From assembly GCA_963696665.1 (NCBI GenBank), contig CAVOLE010000039.1, positions 186,001-250,000 on the forward strand: a stretch of DNA of 64,000 bases. Reading direction: 5' to 3'. A model generated the notes under the pieces. The model was given only the letters and a program-made list of their open reading frames with translations. It searched no databases and was not told the origin of the DNA. This document shows positions 1 to 10,036 of this stretch, piece by piece. The position numbers and the translations under genes are program-made. Within the stretch, counting starts at the first letter, position 1, and the number at the start of each line of letters is the position of its first letter. This stretch comes from Roseiarcus sp963696665. GTDB lineage: Bacteria; Pseudomonadota; Alphaproteobacteria; Rhizobiales; Beijerinckiaceae.

Positions 1-1708
1 TCGATGACGATCACCGAGTCGATTTCGCTGCGCGCGCATGTCTGAACGCCGTTTCAAGCTCCGCGATCGACTTCACCTTCACCGCTTCTGCCCCAAGCGC
101 CCGCGCGTGGGCGACGAAGTCGACCTCCGGCAACGCCTCATGCCGCGCATCGCGCAACAGGTTGTTGAAGGGAGCGCCCCCGGTCGCCTGCTGCAAGCGA
201 TTGATGCAGCCAAAGCCGCGATTGTCGTTGACGACGATGATGAGCTTCTTTCCCAGCATCACGGACGTGGCGATCTCGGAATTCATCATGAGATACGAGC
301 CGTCGCCGAGGACCACCAAAACCTCCCGGCCGGGCAGAGCCATCTTGACGCCGATCCCGCCGGCGATCTCGTAGCCCATGCACGAATAGCCGTATTCGAG
401 ATGGTAGCCGAGCGGAGCGCCCGCTCGCCACAGCTTGTGCAATTCACCCGGCAGCCCGCCGGAGGCGCAGACGACGACGTCCGACTTTTCGCCCGCGCGC
501 ATCAGCGCGCCGAGCACTTCGGCGTCGGTCGGCGCCGGCGCGTTGGTCGGGGCGGTGTAGCGGGCGGCGGTCTTGTCCCACTCGGCCTTGACCTTCGAGG
601 CCTCATCGCTCCAGGCGCGCGGCGCCTTCCAGGCGTCGAGCTTGGAATCGAGCGCGGCCAGCGCCGCGCGCGCGTCGCCGACGACAGAGAGCGCATGATG
701 CTTGGCCGCATCGAAAGGCTGGACGTTGACGCTGATCAATCGCCGGCCGGGGTTCTTGAACAAAGCCCAGGAGCCGGTGGTGAAGTCGGCGAAACGCGTG
801 CCGATTCCGAGAACAACATCGGCTTGCGCCGCAAGCGCATTGGCTGCGCCCGTCCCTGTGACGCCGACCGCGCCCATCGTCAGGGGATGATCGACTGGCG
901 TCGCCGACTTGCCGGCCTGCGTCTCGCCGACCGGAATTCCATGGCTGGCGCAGAAGTCGATCAGCTCACGCTCGGCGTCGGAATAAAGGACGCCGCCGCC
1001 GCAGATCACGAAAGGCTTCTTCGCCTGTTTCAGGATCGCCGCCGCTTCCTCAATCTCGTGCGGGTCGGGCGCGACGCGGCGCAGGCGATGCACGCGCTCG
1101 TCGAAGAAGCTCACTGGATAGTCATAGGCCTCGGTTTGCACGTCCTGACAGAAGGCGAGCGTCACCGGCCCGCACTCCGCCGGATCGGTGAGGACCGAGA
1201 TCGCCCGCGTCAATGCCGGCACGATCTGCTCGGGACGGGTGACGCGATCGAAATAGCGAGACACCGGACGGAAGCAATCGTTGGCGCTCACCGTGCCGTC
1301 GCCGAAATCCTCGACCTGTTGCAGAACCGGGTCGGGCCTTCGGTTGGCGAACACGTCGCCGGGGATCAGGAGAACCGGCAGCCGATTGACATGCGCGACT
1401 GCCGCAGCGGTGACCATGTTGGTCGCGCCTGGGCCGATCGAGGTGGTGCAGGCCATCATCCGCTTGCGGCGCGACGCCTTGGCGAAGGCGATGGCGGCAT
1501 GCGCCATCGCCTGCTCGTTATGGGCGCGATAGGTCGGCAGCGTGTCGCGAACGGCGAACAAAGCCTCGCCGACGCCCGCCACATTGCCATGGCCGAAGAT
1601 CGCGAACACGCCCTCGAACAGGCGCTGCTTATGGCCGTCGATTTCAACGCGCTGGGCGCTCAGGAAGCGCACCATTGCCTGGGCTGCCGTCAAACGGATC
1701 GTCGCCAT
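1..1708 (-). CDS. iolD: Trihydroxycyclohexane-1,2-dione acylhydrolase IolD (partial, frameshifted at window edge)
   Basis: A thiamine-diphosphate enzyme of the acetolactate-synthase fold that opens the ring of the trihydroxycyclohexanedione made in inositol breakdown. The start MATIRLTAAQAMVRF follows a GAGGGAG ribosome site. The TPP-binding stretch GDGSYLMMNSE...NDNRGFG lies near the C-terminus. The frame closes at 11-13 after ...HARAAKSTR, but the adjacent frame reads SEIDSVIVID, which is how the family continues, so a one-base indel lies near 20-45. The real C-terminus lies beyond the window. It starts 14 bp after iolC, so the two are very likely co-transcribed. Confidence 0.9.
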
Positions 1709-1722
1709 GGCGCTCCCTCGCT

Positions 1723-3673
1723 TCAATCGATGTTGTCGCGAGGCGTGGCAATCTCCGCCTCGCGGATCGCGTGACCACCCGCTTGCCAGAGATCGCCCAA
1801 TCGCGCAAACGCGGCGGCCATGCGTGCGACCGCCTCGCGATCGTCGATGCGGCCGGCGAACCACTCGACCGCAGGCTCGGCGAAGATGGTGCGGCCGATC
1901 GCAAAGCCTTTGACCACGCTGCAATCGCGCGCCAGCGCGAAGGCCTGCGCCAGATCCTTCTCCGGCGCCTCGAGCCCAAGCAGCAACACGCCGCGGCAAA
2001 GAGGATCTCCAAGTTCAATCGCTCGGGCGACGTTCTCCCACGCCGCTTTATTGGGCTGGCCTTCGAGCTTCCACCAGTCGGGCTGAACGCCAATCTCGTA
2101 CAGCCGCTCGATCACCCGCGCGACCGTTCGGTCGTCGAGCGGCCCGTGCTTGCTCGCAATGATTTCGATCAACAATTCGCGCTCGAGCCTGCGCGCCGCG
2201 TCGTGCAGGCGTAGGAGCTCGCGCTCCTGCCGCACCGTCATCTCGGGCGGATCGTCGGGATGATAGAAGCACAGGCACTTGATCGTGTGCGCGACCGGCC
2301 ATTCCACGAGCTTGGCGCCGAGCGAGCCGCCGGACTCGAACTCGAGCGGACGCGAGCCGGGCTCCTCGACCGGCCGGCCGATCCAGAAGCCGTGATCGAC
2401 AGCGCGAAACAGCGCCTCGCGCCCATATTTGCCGTCGAGCAGCATGCCGTAGCCGGGGCGTCCCGCGGCGACCTTGGCGGCGGCTTCGACTGCGAGGAGC
2501 TTGAAGTCGCTGATGCGCTCGCGAGGCGCACTGGCAGCGTCGGCGATCTTCTCGAACTGCGCGCGGTGGTCGATCGCGAACGCCATGATCGTGGACGGCT
2601 CGCTTCGGCGCGTCGTGGCCCAGTGGATGTGATTGAGCGCCTCGTCGCGGCGTAGCGCCCGATGAGGCGAGCCGTGCTTGAGGAAGCGGCTAAGCTCAGC
2701 CCACGTTGGATATTCCGCCGAGCACAGGAGACGCGAGACGGCGAAAGCCCCGTTGGCGTTGGCGTAGGCGCAACAAGTCTCGAGAGGCTCGTCGCGCAGC
2801 CAGCCCCGCAGAAAGCCGGACATGAAGGCGTCGCCCGCGCCCAACACGTTATAGACCTCGACCGGAAAGCCCGGCCCCTTGACGCCTTCATTGAGCGAAT
2901 CGGGAATGGCGTCAGGGAAGACGACGCAGCCCATCGGACCGCGCTTGAGCACGAGCGTCGCCTGGCTTTCCGCGCGCACCGCTTTCAACGCGGCGAGCGG
3001 GTCGTCCGCTCCGCCTGCGATCATCATCTCCTCTTCGGTGCCGACGATGAGATCGCATTGCGGCTAGGATGTCTCTGAGACTCTTCGTGACCTCGCCCGA
3101 CTTGATGTAGCGCTCCTCGCCCGCGCCATGGCCGGCGAGCCCCCACAGGTTCGGCCGGTAGTCGATGTCGAACACGACCTTGCGCCCGGCGGCGCGCGCA
3201 ATTCCCATCGCCTTCCGCTGCGCGGCGGCTGTGGTGGCGCGGGCGAAATGGGTGCCGCTAACCAGAACCGCTTTGGCGCTTTCGATATAGGGAGGATCGA
3301 TGTCGCTCTCGTCCAGCGCGCCGTCGGCGCAATTTTCGCGATAGAAAAGAAGCGGGAAGGTCTTTTCGTCGCGGATGCCGAGCAGCACGAGCGCCGTGAG
3401 ACGGACCGGATCGGTCTTAACGCCCGTGACATCGACGCCCTCGCGCGCGCATTGCTCGCGGATGAAACGCCCCATGTGCTCGTCCCCAACGCGAGTGATG
3501 AGGCCGCTTTTGAGGCCGAGACGCGCAGCGCCGATCGCGATATTGGTCGGGCAGCCGCCGACTGCCTTGGAGAACGACGCCATATCCTCCAGACGGCCGC
3601 CCACCTGCGCGCCATAGAGGTCGACCGACGAGCGGCCGATGGTGATGACGTCCAGGCGGGGTTCAAGCGCCAT
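1723..3673 (-). CDS. iolC: 5-dehydro-2-deoxygluconokinase fused to DUF2090 (IolC type), frameshifted
   Basis: PfkB-family sugar kinase that phosphorylates 5-dehydro-2-deoxygluconate, fused to an aldolase-like DUF2090 domain of about 300 residues, a common rhizobial architecture. The N-terminal part starts MALEPRLDVITIGRSSVDLYG and has the PfkB motif GGCPTNIAIGAARLG. The ATP-site signature VLGAGDAFMSGFLRG is in another frame. The frames meet near 3055-3064: ...SLRDILAA on one side, CDLIVGTEEEMM on the other. One missing base there restores the full protein, so I read it as one gene. The DUF2090 part runs from about FAIDHRAQFEKIAD to the stop at 1723. Confidence 0.88.
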
Positions 3674-3683
3674 GGGTTCGATC

Positions 3684-4536
3684 TCAAGACTTCGAGCGGC
3701 GGGTCGCCAGTTCCGACGACATTCTGATCGAAGTCAATATTGGAGCCGGTCATGAGACCCGACTCGTCCGAGCAGAGATAGGCGCAGGCGCGCGCCACTT
3801 CCTTGGGGTCAAGGAGGCGCCCAAATGGCCGGCTCTTGACGGCCTCGTCGAGCCAGCCGTCTTTCGCCCCGTGGTATTTCTTCTGGATGTTGTCCTCGCC
3901 TATGGTCGACATCCAGCCGATATTGAGCCCGTTGACGCGGATGCGGAACTTGAGCAGCGAATGGGCGACGTTGCGGGTGAGCGTGGCGAGCGCCCCCTTC
4001 GACGCGCAATAGGCGGTGATGAAAGGCTGGCCGCCGTGAGCCGACATCGACTGGATGTTGACGATCGAGCCCGCAATCTTCTCCCGCCGCATGATGCGCA
4101 CGGTCTCTTGGATGAGGAAGAACGGCGCGCGCACGTTCACGTCGAAGATCTCGTTGTAGCGCTCCTCGGTGGTGTCGAAAATATTGCCCCGATCGGTCAG
4201 CGCGGCGGCGTTGACCAGCGCATCGACGTGGCCGAAGCGTTCGTCCGCCTTGGCGACCACTTTTCGGCAATCGGCGACCTTCGCGAGGTCCGCCTGGACG
4301 AACACGGTCGGACAGCCTGCCGACGAGAGGTCGCTCGCGACCCGCTCGCCTCCCTTGGCGTTGCGGCCGCAGATCACGATCCCAGCCGCGCCGCGTTCGG
4401 CAAACAGGCGCGCGATGGCCTCGCCCAAACCTTGCGTGCCGCCGGTGACAATCGCGATCTTGCCGGTGAGATTCGCGGGCCCTCGATAGAGTGAGCGCTG
4501 GGACGCGCCGGCCTCGGGCGCGGAGGGGTTGGCCAT
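3684..4536 (-). CDS. SDR-family oxidoreductase of the inositol cluster (stop codon apparently lost)
   Basis: Classical short-chain dehydrogenase with the NAD(P)-binding motif TGGTQGLGEAIA (residues 31-42) and the catalytic Ser...Tyr-x3-Lys in SMSAHGGQPFITAYCASK. It starts MANPSAPEAGASQ after an AGGGAGAAG ribosome site and is first in the minus-strand iol operon, so it probably oxidises an inositol or inosose intermediate (inference). Homology ends near ...VVGTGDPPLE. The frame then stays open to 3064 through iolC in the wrong frame, giving 490 codons. A shift of one base near 3690 would bring in TGA at 3686-3684, ten bases before the iolC start, so I end it there. Confidence 0.72.
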
Positions 4537-4635
4537 GGGCGTCTTCTCCCTGAGATGGGCTTTCGGCAGCGAAGGCGAGCGCGCCGGTTCGGGGGCACGG
4601 CAAATGAAACAAAAATTCTATTCTCAAGTCAATAT

Positions 4636-4649
4636 GGAATGTATATTCC
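4636..4649. promoter_or_regulatory. IolR-type operator GGAA-N6-TTCC
   Basis: The palindrome GGAATGTATATTCC lies in the AT-rich gap between the divergent SDR-iolC-iolD and iolG genes. It matches the GGAA-N6-TTCC site described for the RpiR-type repressor IolR in Sinorhizobium meliloti. One site between two divergent iol transcripts fits repression that inositol relieves. No iolR gene is in the window. Confidence 0.65.
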
Positions 4650-4700
4650 TTTTTGACGGGCGCGCGTTGGAGCGGATCAGCGCCGGCAGAGGAGGGAACC

Positions 4701-5687
4701 ATGCGATTTGGGATTATCGGCGCGGGTCGGATCGGCAAAATCCATGGCGCCAATGTCGCGGCGCGTCCCGACAGCGAGGTGGCCTTCGTCGCCGACGCGG
4801 ACCCGGCCGCAGGCGCGGCGTTGGCGAAGGCGACGGGCGGCAAAGTCGCCGAAGTCGATGCGATCCTCGCCTCCAAAGACGTCGACGCTGTCGCCATCTG
4901 CTCCCCCACCGACACCCACGCCGATCTCATCGAGCGCGCGGCGCGCGCCAAGAAGGCCATTTTTTGCGAGAAGCCGATCGACCTCGATGTCGAGCGTGTT
5001 CGCGCCTGTCTTGAAGTCGTCAAGCAAACGGGCGCGACGCTCATGGTCGGCTTCAATCGCCGCTTCGATCCCAGTTTCTCCGCGTTGCGCAAGCGGGTCG
5101 CCGAGGGGGCGATCGGCGCGCTCGAGATTGTCTCGATCACCTCGCGCGACCCCGGGCCGCCGCCGATCTCCTATATCACCCGGTCCGGCGGCCTCTTTCG
5201 CGACATGATGATCCACGACTTCGACCTGGCGCGGTTCATTCTCGGCGAGGAGCTGGTGGCGGTGAGCGCCATGGGGTCGGCGCTGGTCGACAAGGCGATT
5301 GGCGACGCTGGCGACATCGACACTGCGGTTGTGATCATGGAGACGGCGTCCGGCAAAGTGGCGCAGATCTCCAATTCGCGGCGCGCCGCTTATGGCTATG
5401 ATCAGCGGGTCGAGGCGCATGGGGTGAAAGGCATGGTTCACGCGGCAAACGTGCGCGAGACGACGATCGAGTTCGCCGGCGCGCACGGCTTCACCAGCGA
5501 CAAGGCGCTCAACTTCTTCCTCGAGCGCTATGAAGCGGCCTATCGCAATGAGCTCGATGCGTTCATCAGGACTGTCACATCCGCAAACAAGCCTCATCCC
5601 GACGGCGAGGACGGCCTCAAGGCGCTCTTGCTCGCAGACGCTGCCTATCGTTCCTGGAAAACCAAGCAACGCGTCGCGGTCGGTTGA
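4701..5687 (+). CDS. iolG: Inositol 2-dehydrogenase
   Basis: Gfo/Idh/MocA-family NAD-dependent dehydrogenase that oxidises myo-inositol to scyllo-inosose, the first step of the pathway. The start MRFGIIGAGRIGKIHGANV sits 4 bases after GGAGGG and begins with the Rossmann GxGxxG. The EKPID motif and the middle motif GLFRDMMIHDFDLARF (substrate-binding Asp and His) are intact. At 328 residues it has the normal length. It is divergent from the other iol genes across the GGAA-N6-TTCC site. A related myo-inositol or sugar substrate cannot be excluded, but the neighbours favour iolG. Confidence 0.92.
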   Translation: MRFGIIGAGRIGKIHGANVAARPDSEVAFVADADPAAGAALAKATGGKVAEVDAILASKDVDAVAICSPTDTHADLIERAARAKKAIFCEKPIDLDVERVRACLEVVKQTGATLMVGFNRRFDPSFSALRKRVAEGAIGALEIVSITSRDPGPPPISYITRSGGLFRDMMIHDFDLARFILGEELVAVSAMGSALVDKAIGDAGDIDTAVVIMETASGKVAQISNSRRAAYGYDQRVEAHGVKGMVHAANVRETTIEFAGAHGFTSDKALNFFLERYEAAYRNELDAFIRTVTSANKPHPDGEDGLKALLLADAAYRSWKTKQRVAVG

Positions 5688-5762
5688 CGCTGTTCGCCGC
5701 GCGCGCCGCTTGCGCCTCAAGCGGCATGGCCCTATAGGCGGCGGCGTTAGTGGGAAGACGGC

Positions 5763-6827
5763 ATGGCGCAGGCCCAGAAACGACGACGTCCGGATGAACA
5801 CTGGGCGCCGATCGAAGCGGCGCCCTCCAAGCCGCCGACATTCGTCGATCGTCTGATCGACGCCATTCAGCGTCACCGCTCCGCGCTTCGACGGCTGGGG
5901 CTTGCGGCGAGCGTCCTCATCATTGCCGGCGCGCTCACGATTTTTGTGCGCACGCTCGCCCACATTGATCCGGGCAAGTTCAGGGCGGCGATCGCCGGAA
6001 CGGGCGGCGACCAGTTCATGCTCTCCTTCGCCTTCACCGCGCTCAGCTACCTCGCGCTTACCGGCTATGACGCGCTGGCGCTTCGGCACCTTGGCATCAA
6101 AGTTCCCTACCGGCTGACGGCGGTGGCGTCTTTCACCAGCTATGCGTTTTCGTTCACCCTCGGCTTTCCATTGGTGACGGGCGCCGCGGTCCGGTATTGG
6201 GTTTATGGACCGGCGGGCCTTTCCGCAGGGAAGGTCGCTGGCCTCACGGCCGTGGCCGGGATCACATTCTGGCTTGGCATGGGGCTCGTGGTCGGCGCCG
6301 GGTTCCTGTCGGCCTCCGATCCGATCGCTGACATCGATCATTTCCATCCGCTGGCCAATCGTCTGATCGGCTTGGCTGTGATCGGCGCGGTGATCGCCTA
6401 TCTCGCATGGATCAGCCGCATGCGCTGGCGGGAGGCGACGGTTCTCGGCGTGAGGCTCCCGGGCCCGTGGCTGACGCTCGGGCAAATGGCGCTTGGCGTG
6501 ATCGACATCTGCTCGGCGGCGGCGGCCCTTTATGTCCTTCTGCCGCGCGACAAAAGCTTGGGCTTCCCCACTTTCGCGACGCTTTACTCGTTCGCTTCGA
6601 TGTTCGGCATCGCCAGTCACGCGCCCGGCGGCCTCGGGGTGTTCGAGGCGACGATCCTCCAGGGCGTCGGCGGCTCCCAGGACGCGGTGCTGGCCTCGCT
6701 CCTCATCTTCCGCGGAATCTATTACGTCGTCCCTTTCATTGCGGCGATGGCGATGCTGGGCGGGGTCGAGGCGGTCCGCCGCTGGCGTTCGCTGCGCGAA
6801 GCGACGTCCGCCCGGCTCGACGATTAG
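5763..6827 (+). CDS. UPF0104 / LPG-synthase-type multispanning membrane protein
   Basis: Integral membrane protein of 354 residues with about 40 cytosolic residues, then roughly 8 hydrophobic segments (the first LAASVLIIAGALTIFVRTL). It has the family signature SFTLGFPLVTGAAVRYWVYG and a conserved FASMFGIASHAPGGLGVFE. This is the flippase/transmembrane half found in MprF and the YbhN group. The lipid aminoacyltransferase domain of full MprF is absent, so lysyl-PG synthesis should not be assumed. It is followed after 12 bases by the PhoR-like kinase. Substrate unknown. Confidence 0.8.
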   Translation: MAQAQKRRRPDEHWAPIEAAPSKPPTFVDRLIDAIQRHRSALRRLGLAASVLIIAGALTIFVRTLAHIDPGKFRAAIAGTGGDQFMLSFAFTALSYLALTGYDALALRHLGIKVPYRLTAVASFTSYAFSFTLGFPLVTGAAVRYWVYGPAGLSAGKVAGLTAVAGITFWLGMGLVVGAGFLSASDPIADIDHFHPLANRLIGLAVIGAVIAYLAWISRMRWREATVLGVRLPGPWLTLGQMALGVIDICSAAAALYVLLPRDKSLGFPTFATLYSFASMFGIASHAPGGLGVFEATILQGVGGSQDAVLASLLIFRGIYYVVPFIAAMAMLGGVEAVRRWRSLREATSARLDD

Positions 6828-6839
6828 CGGCTTGAGCGG

Positions 6840-7925
6840 ATGAGCCTGCACGACGCGCAAAAACTCGCCGACCTCGCGGGCTCGCCATTCGCGGCGCAGC
6901 TGATCGGCGCCATGCCGGAGCCTGCGGTGATCGTGAGTTCGGACGAGCGCGCCGCGGCGGCCAACCAGCCGGCGCTCAACCTGTTGCCCGGGCTTCGAAT
7001 TGGCGATTCCTTCGTGCTCGGCCTGCGCGCCCCGGACGTCATCGACGCGCGCCGCCGGGTCATGGCGAGCGGCGAAGCGGAGACGGTGCAGTGGAGCGAG
7101 CGCGTGCCGGTCGAACGGCTGTTCGACGTCACTGTCGCCCCGCTCGCGACGGCCGACGGGACAGTCGTGGCGACGCTCATCACCCTGCGCGATCAGACCG
7201 AAGCGCGGCGGGTCGAGCGGCTGCGCGTCGACTTCATCGCCAACGCCAGCCACGAGCTGCGCACGCCGCTCGCGTCGCTGGTCGGCTTCATCGAGACCTT
7301 GCAGGGATCGGCGCACGATGACGCCAAGGCGCGCGACCGGTTCCTGGCTATCATGCGCGAACAAGGCCGTCGCATGGCGCGGCTGATCGAGGACCTTTTG
7401 TCGCTGTCGCGCATCGAGCAGAAGCAGCACCTGAGGCCCGAGAACGTCGTGGACCTTGCGCAGACGACTCGGAGCGTCGTCGATGCGCTGACGCCGATGG
7501 CCAGGGACCTCGGCCTCGAGATCCGTCTCACCGCCGAACAGCCGGTGCTGGTGGCAGGCGACCGCGACGAACTCTTGCGGGTGGCCGAGAACCTGATCGA
7601 GAACGCGATCAAATATGGCGTCCGAATGGATACGGAGGCTGCTTGCGTGGTGGACGTCGCCGTCTCGACGACGGAGAAGGAGGGCGCCTTGACCGTGCGC
7701 GACTACGGGCATGGCATCGCGCCCGAGCACCTGCCGCGGCTGACCGAGCGGTTCTACCGGGTCGACCCGACCCAGAGCCGCGCCAAGAACGGGACCGGCC
7801 TCGGCCTCGCCATCGTCAAGCACATCCTCACGCGCCACCGGGGCAGGCTGACCATCACCAGCCGGGTCAACCAGGGGTCCTCATTCGTCGCCACCGTGCC
7901 CTTGCATCCGACGACGAAGCCCTGA
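6840..7925 (+). CDS. phoR: PhoR-like sensor histidine kinase (cytosolic PAS-HisKA-HATPase)
   Basis: Histidine kinase of 361 residues without an obvious transmembrane segment. It has a PAS-like region (about 20-120), the H-box FIANASHELRTPLASLVGF with phospho-accepting His138, the N-box NLIENAIKYG, and G-boxes DYGHGIAPEHL and GTGLGLAIVKH. The sequence is closest in style to alphaproteobacterial PhoR, which normally precedes pstSCAB-phoU-phoB. None of those follow here, so the phosphate role rests on sequence style only. It may share a transcript with the UPF0104 gene. Confidence 0.75.
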   Translation: MSLHDAQKLADLAGSPFAAQLIGAMPEPAVIVSSDERAAAANQPALNLLPGLRIGDSFVLGLRAPDVIDARRRVMASGEAETVQWSERVPVERLFDVTVAPLATADGTVVATLITLRDQTEARRVERLRVDFIANASHELRTPLASLVGFIETLQGSAHDDAKARDRFLAIMREQGRRMARLIEDLLSLSRIEQKQHLRPENVVDLAQTTRSVVDALTPMARDLGLEIRLTAEQPVLVAGDRDELLRVAENLIENAIKYGVRMDTEAACVVDVAVSTTEKEGALTVRDYGHGIAPEHLPRLTERFYRVDPTQSRAKNGTGLGLAIVKHILTRHRGRLTITSRVNQGSSFVATVPLHPTTKP

Positions 7926-8240
7926 AGCGCGCCGCCAAGTTCGGCGTCGCATGAACGGCCGAATAAACGCCAGCAAACGATTAAATGTGCATAAACGGTT
8001 TAGTAAAAGTACTGGCGGTTTACTATCGTATATTCGAGTTCGGAAAGTAGACTTTTCAAGGGGTTACGGGCAATTCAAATCAGGAAATCCCTGGTAGTGT
8101 CACACTGTGGCTCAAACATCACACATCCCATTCCTATGCCTTTCGTCCCCCGCTCGCCGCCGCCAAGCGCCAGATGAACTGGCCAGCACAAAATGCTCGC
8201 ATGGCAGAGTTTCTGCTTTTCGCAAGGGGATGCCCGCAGA
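7926..8240. other. Intergenic region with an AT-rich island
   Basis: No convincing gene. The first 120 bases are far more AT-rich than the surroundings and hold an inverted repeat TAAACGCCAG (7964-7973) / CTGGCGGTTTA (8012-8022) around a 38-base centre with several TAAAC and TTAA words. Its function is unknown. Genes on both sides point into the gap (PhoR plus, YdeI-like minus), so it is not an ordinary promoter region for either. Confidence 0.5.
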
Positions 8241-8816
8241 TCAGCCGTGGACGGTCTCGCCGCGCTCGAGCATGGCGACGAAGCGGGCAATCTTGCGGGC
8301 GCGCGCCTCCGGCGTCTTCACCGCGCCGATCCGATAGAGGACGGCGTAGCGGTTGGCGCCCTTGAGGCTGGCGAAGAAGGCGGCCGCTTTGGGGCTGGCG
8401 GCGAGCGCAGCGGCAAGGTCGGGCGGCGCTTCGGCGGTGCTGGCTGGAGCATAGGCCACGTCCCAGCGGCCGTCCGATTTGGCCATCTCGACCTGAGCAA
8501 CGCCGGCGGGACGCATCCGACCTTCGGCGAGCAGCGCGGTTGCGCGCGAACGGTTGAGCTCTGACCATCTGCTTCGCGGCTTGCGCGGGGTGAAGCGGAT
8601 GAACCAGTAATGGTCATCGTAGGTGTTCAGTTGGCCATCGATCCAGCCATGGCAGAGAGCCGCGTCGATCGCCTCCGCCTTGGCGAGCGTCCGCTCTGGC
8701 GCGCCCTTCTTCGCGACCCTCAGCCAGAGCCCTGGCGCGCTCGAGCCTTGAGTCTCGAGCCAGGCGTCGAATGCGCGAGCGTCAGCGAAAGCCAAAATGG
8801 GCAGACCGGCCCGCAT
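8241..8816 (-). CDS. YdeI/OmpD-associated family protein
   Basis: A 191-residue cytosolic protein. The motifs LCHGWIDGQLNTYDDHYW and FTPRKPRSRWSELNRSRA are typical of the YdeI/OmpD-associated family, whose biochemical role is poorly known. The C-terminal half (LAASPKAAAFFASLKGANRYAVLYRI) is the usual all-helical part. I chose MRAGLPILAFAD as the start because GGGGAAGGA lies just upstream; an ATG nine codons earlier is possible. It lies downstream of the cupin gene on the same strand. Confidence 0.75.
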   Translation of the reverse strand: MRAGLPILAFADARAFDAWLETQGSSAPGLWLRVAKKGAPERTLAKAEAIDAALCHGWIDGQLNTYDDHYWFIRFTPRKPRSRWSELNRSRATALLAEGRMRPAGVAQVEMAKSDGRWDVAYAPASTAEAPPDLAAALAASPKAAAFFASLKGANRYAVLYRIGAVKTPEARARKIARFVAMLERGETVHG

Positions 8817-8931
8817 TTCGTCCTTCCCCGGGTCGCCTTCCATCGCGCTCTCAGTCTCCGCCGCGTCGCCCTCGTCGCCCAGGTGGGCCCCGCGTTTCGC
8901 AAAACGCCCACGACGCCATTCCGGCCGAGGC

Positions 8932-9438
8932 TCAGCGCGTGAACACCATAAATCCGACAGTGTCGCCGACGACCGTGATGTGCCCTTTGCAAGGGGCGAC
9001 GTCCTCCAGATGGACCACATCGCCAGGGTGCAATTGCCTCGTCTCCCCATCCGTCGCTGTGATGGAGAATTGGCCCTTAGCCACGGTGAGGAACTGGATT
9101 GCAGGGGTCGGATGGTAGAGGTGGTTCACGAGGTCGGCGGCGCCCCAGTGCGGCCCAAACCCTGCGAAAAACACGCGCGAAGATGGCTGGGCGGCGCCGA
9201 TGTAGATTGGCGCTGCAGGAGGCGCAAAGTTCTGCTCGGCGAGTTCCGCGGTCAGGGTTGCAAAGTGCGTCTCGTGGTCCGGACTGCAATAGAGTCGGAC
9301 ATAGGAGAACTTCGACGCCTCATTCTGAGACTGTATCTTCGTGCTGGCTTCTTCCGCTCCCGCGGTTGAGCTTAGAGCGCTCATGGCCAGAGCTAAGACC
9401 GCAGTCATGACAATCGCAGCGCCCGCCTCGTCCCTCAT
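8932..9438 (-). CDS. Secreted cupin-domain protein
   Basis: A 168-residue protein with a Sec signal peptide (MRDEAGAAIVMTAVLALAMS...STAGA) and a small C-terminal beta-barrel: PAIQFLTVAKGQFSITATDG and LHPGDVVHLEDV are cupin strand motifs. A partial histidine pattern is visible, but no full metal triad can be asserted. The start follows AGGGGG at good spacing. It is predicted periplasmic; the ligand is unknown. It precedes the YdeI-like gene on the same strand by about 115 bases. Confidence 0.7.
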   Translation of the reverse strand: MRDEAGAAIVMTAVLALAMSALSSTAGAEEASTKIQSQNEASKFSYVRLYCSPDHETHFATLTAELAEQNFAPPAAPIYIGAAQPSSRVFFAGFGPHWGAADLVNHLYHPTPAIQFLTVAKGQFSITATDGETRQLHPGDVVHLEDVAPCKGHITVVGDTVGFMVFTR

Positions 9439-9664
9439 GTTTTTCCCCCTGCGGCAGTCCTCGATCACGGAAGCCTGAAATGGCGAATCCCCTACGCCGC
9501 GCCATTTGGCAATCGCGTCCCCGTGACTTACACAGGCTACTCGCAAATCTCAATCGATTGCTTCGCATGTGCGCCCGCACGGAGCGATGCCGCCCAAGGC
9601 CCTGCTTGTGGCTTGGCGCCCGTCGTGTCATTCGCTCTCATTCTTCTGAGTAGGAATGGAACGG

Positions 9665-10036
9665 ATGCACCGGCTGGCGTGGGCGGCGGCGACGCTCTTT
9701 CTCATGGCGCTATCGTTCGCCGCGGGACGAATGACGCTGGCCCTTCGGATCATGCCGGAAATCGTCGCAACGCTGCCCAATGACGAATCCCAATTTTCGC
9801 GCGAACTCGACGCCCGGTTTCGCGAGCGCTTCCCGATCGGAACCAGTCAAGACAAGCTGATCGGCTACCTCGTCGGGGCGAACTTTGTTCCGGATTGGCC
9901 TCGAGGCGACGCCAACGCGAGCATGTTCGTTTTCAACGGTTTGCTATGCGACAGGATCGCGCGCGTGCTGTGGCGAGCCGACGCCGCAGGGAACCTCACC
10001 AGTGTGAGCGGGGCTTATGAGAGCCATTGTTTGTGA
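9665..10036 (+). CDS. Hypothetical membrane-anchored protein
   Basis: About 123 residues: an N-terminal hydrophobic helix (WAAATLFLMALSFAAGRMTL) then a soluble domain with the DARFRERFPIGTSQDKLIGYL and FNGLLCDRIARVLWRADAAG segments. The middle part (PIGTSQDKLIGYL) resembles the small-lipoprotein BamE-like pattern only loosely. I chose the second ATG because AGGA lies 9 bases before it; the ATG at 9656 has the AGGA too close. No function is claimed. Confidence 0.55.
   Translation: MHRLAWAAATLFLMALSFAAGRMTLALRIMPEIVATLPNDESQFSRELDARFRERFPIGTSQDKLIGYLVGANFVPDWPRGDANASMFVFNGLLCDRIARVLWRADAAGNLTSVSGAYESHCL

Noticed and set aside
38..1774. Plus-strand frame of 578 codons over iolD
   Set aside because: Antisense shadow of a clear TPP enzyme with no recognisable domain.
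4677..7838. Antisense open frame of 1,053 codons on minus
   Set aside because: It is the mirror of iolG, UPF0104 and phoR. It is Arg/Glu/Asp-rich and has no family motif; high GC keeps antisense frames open.
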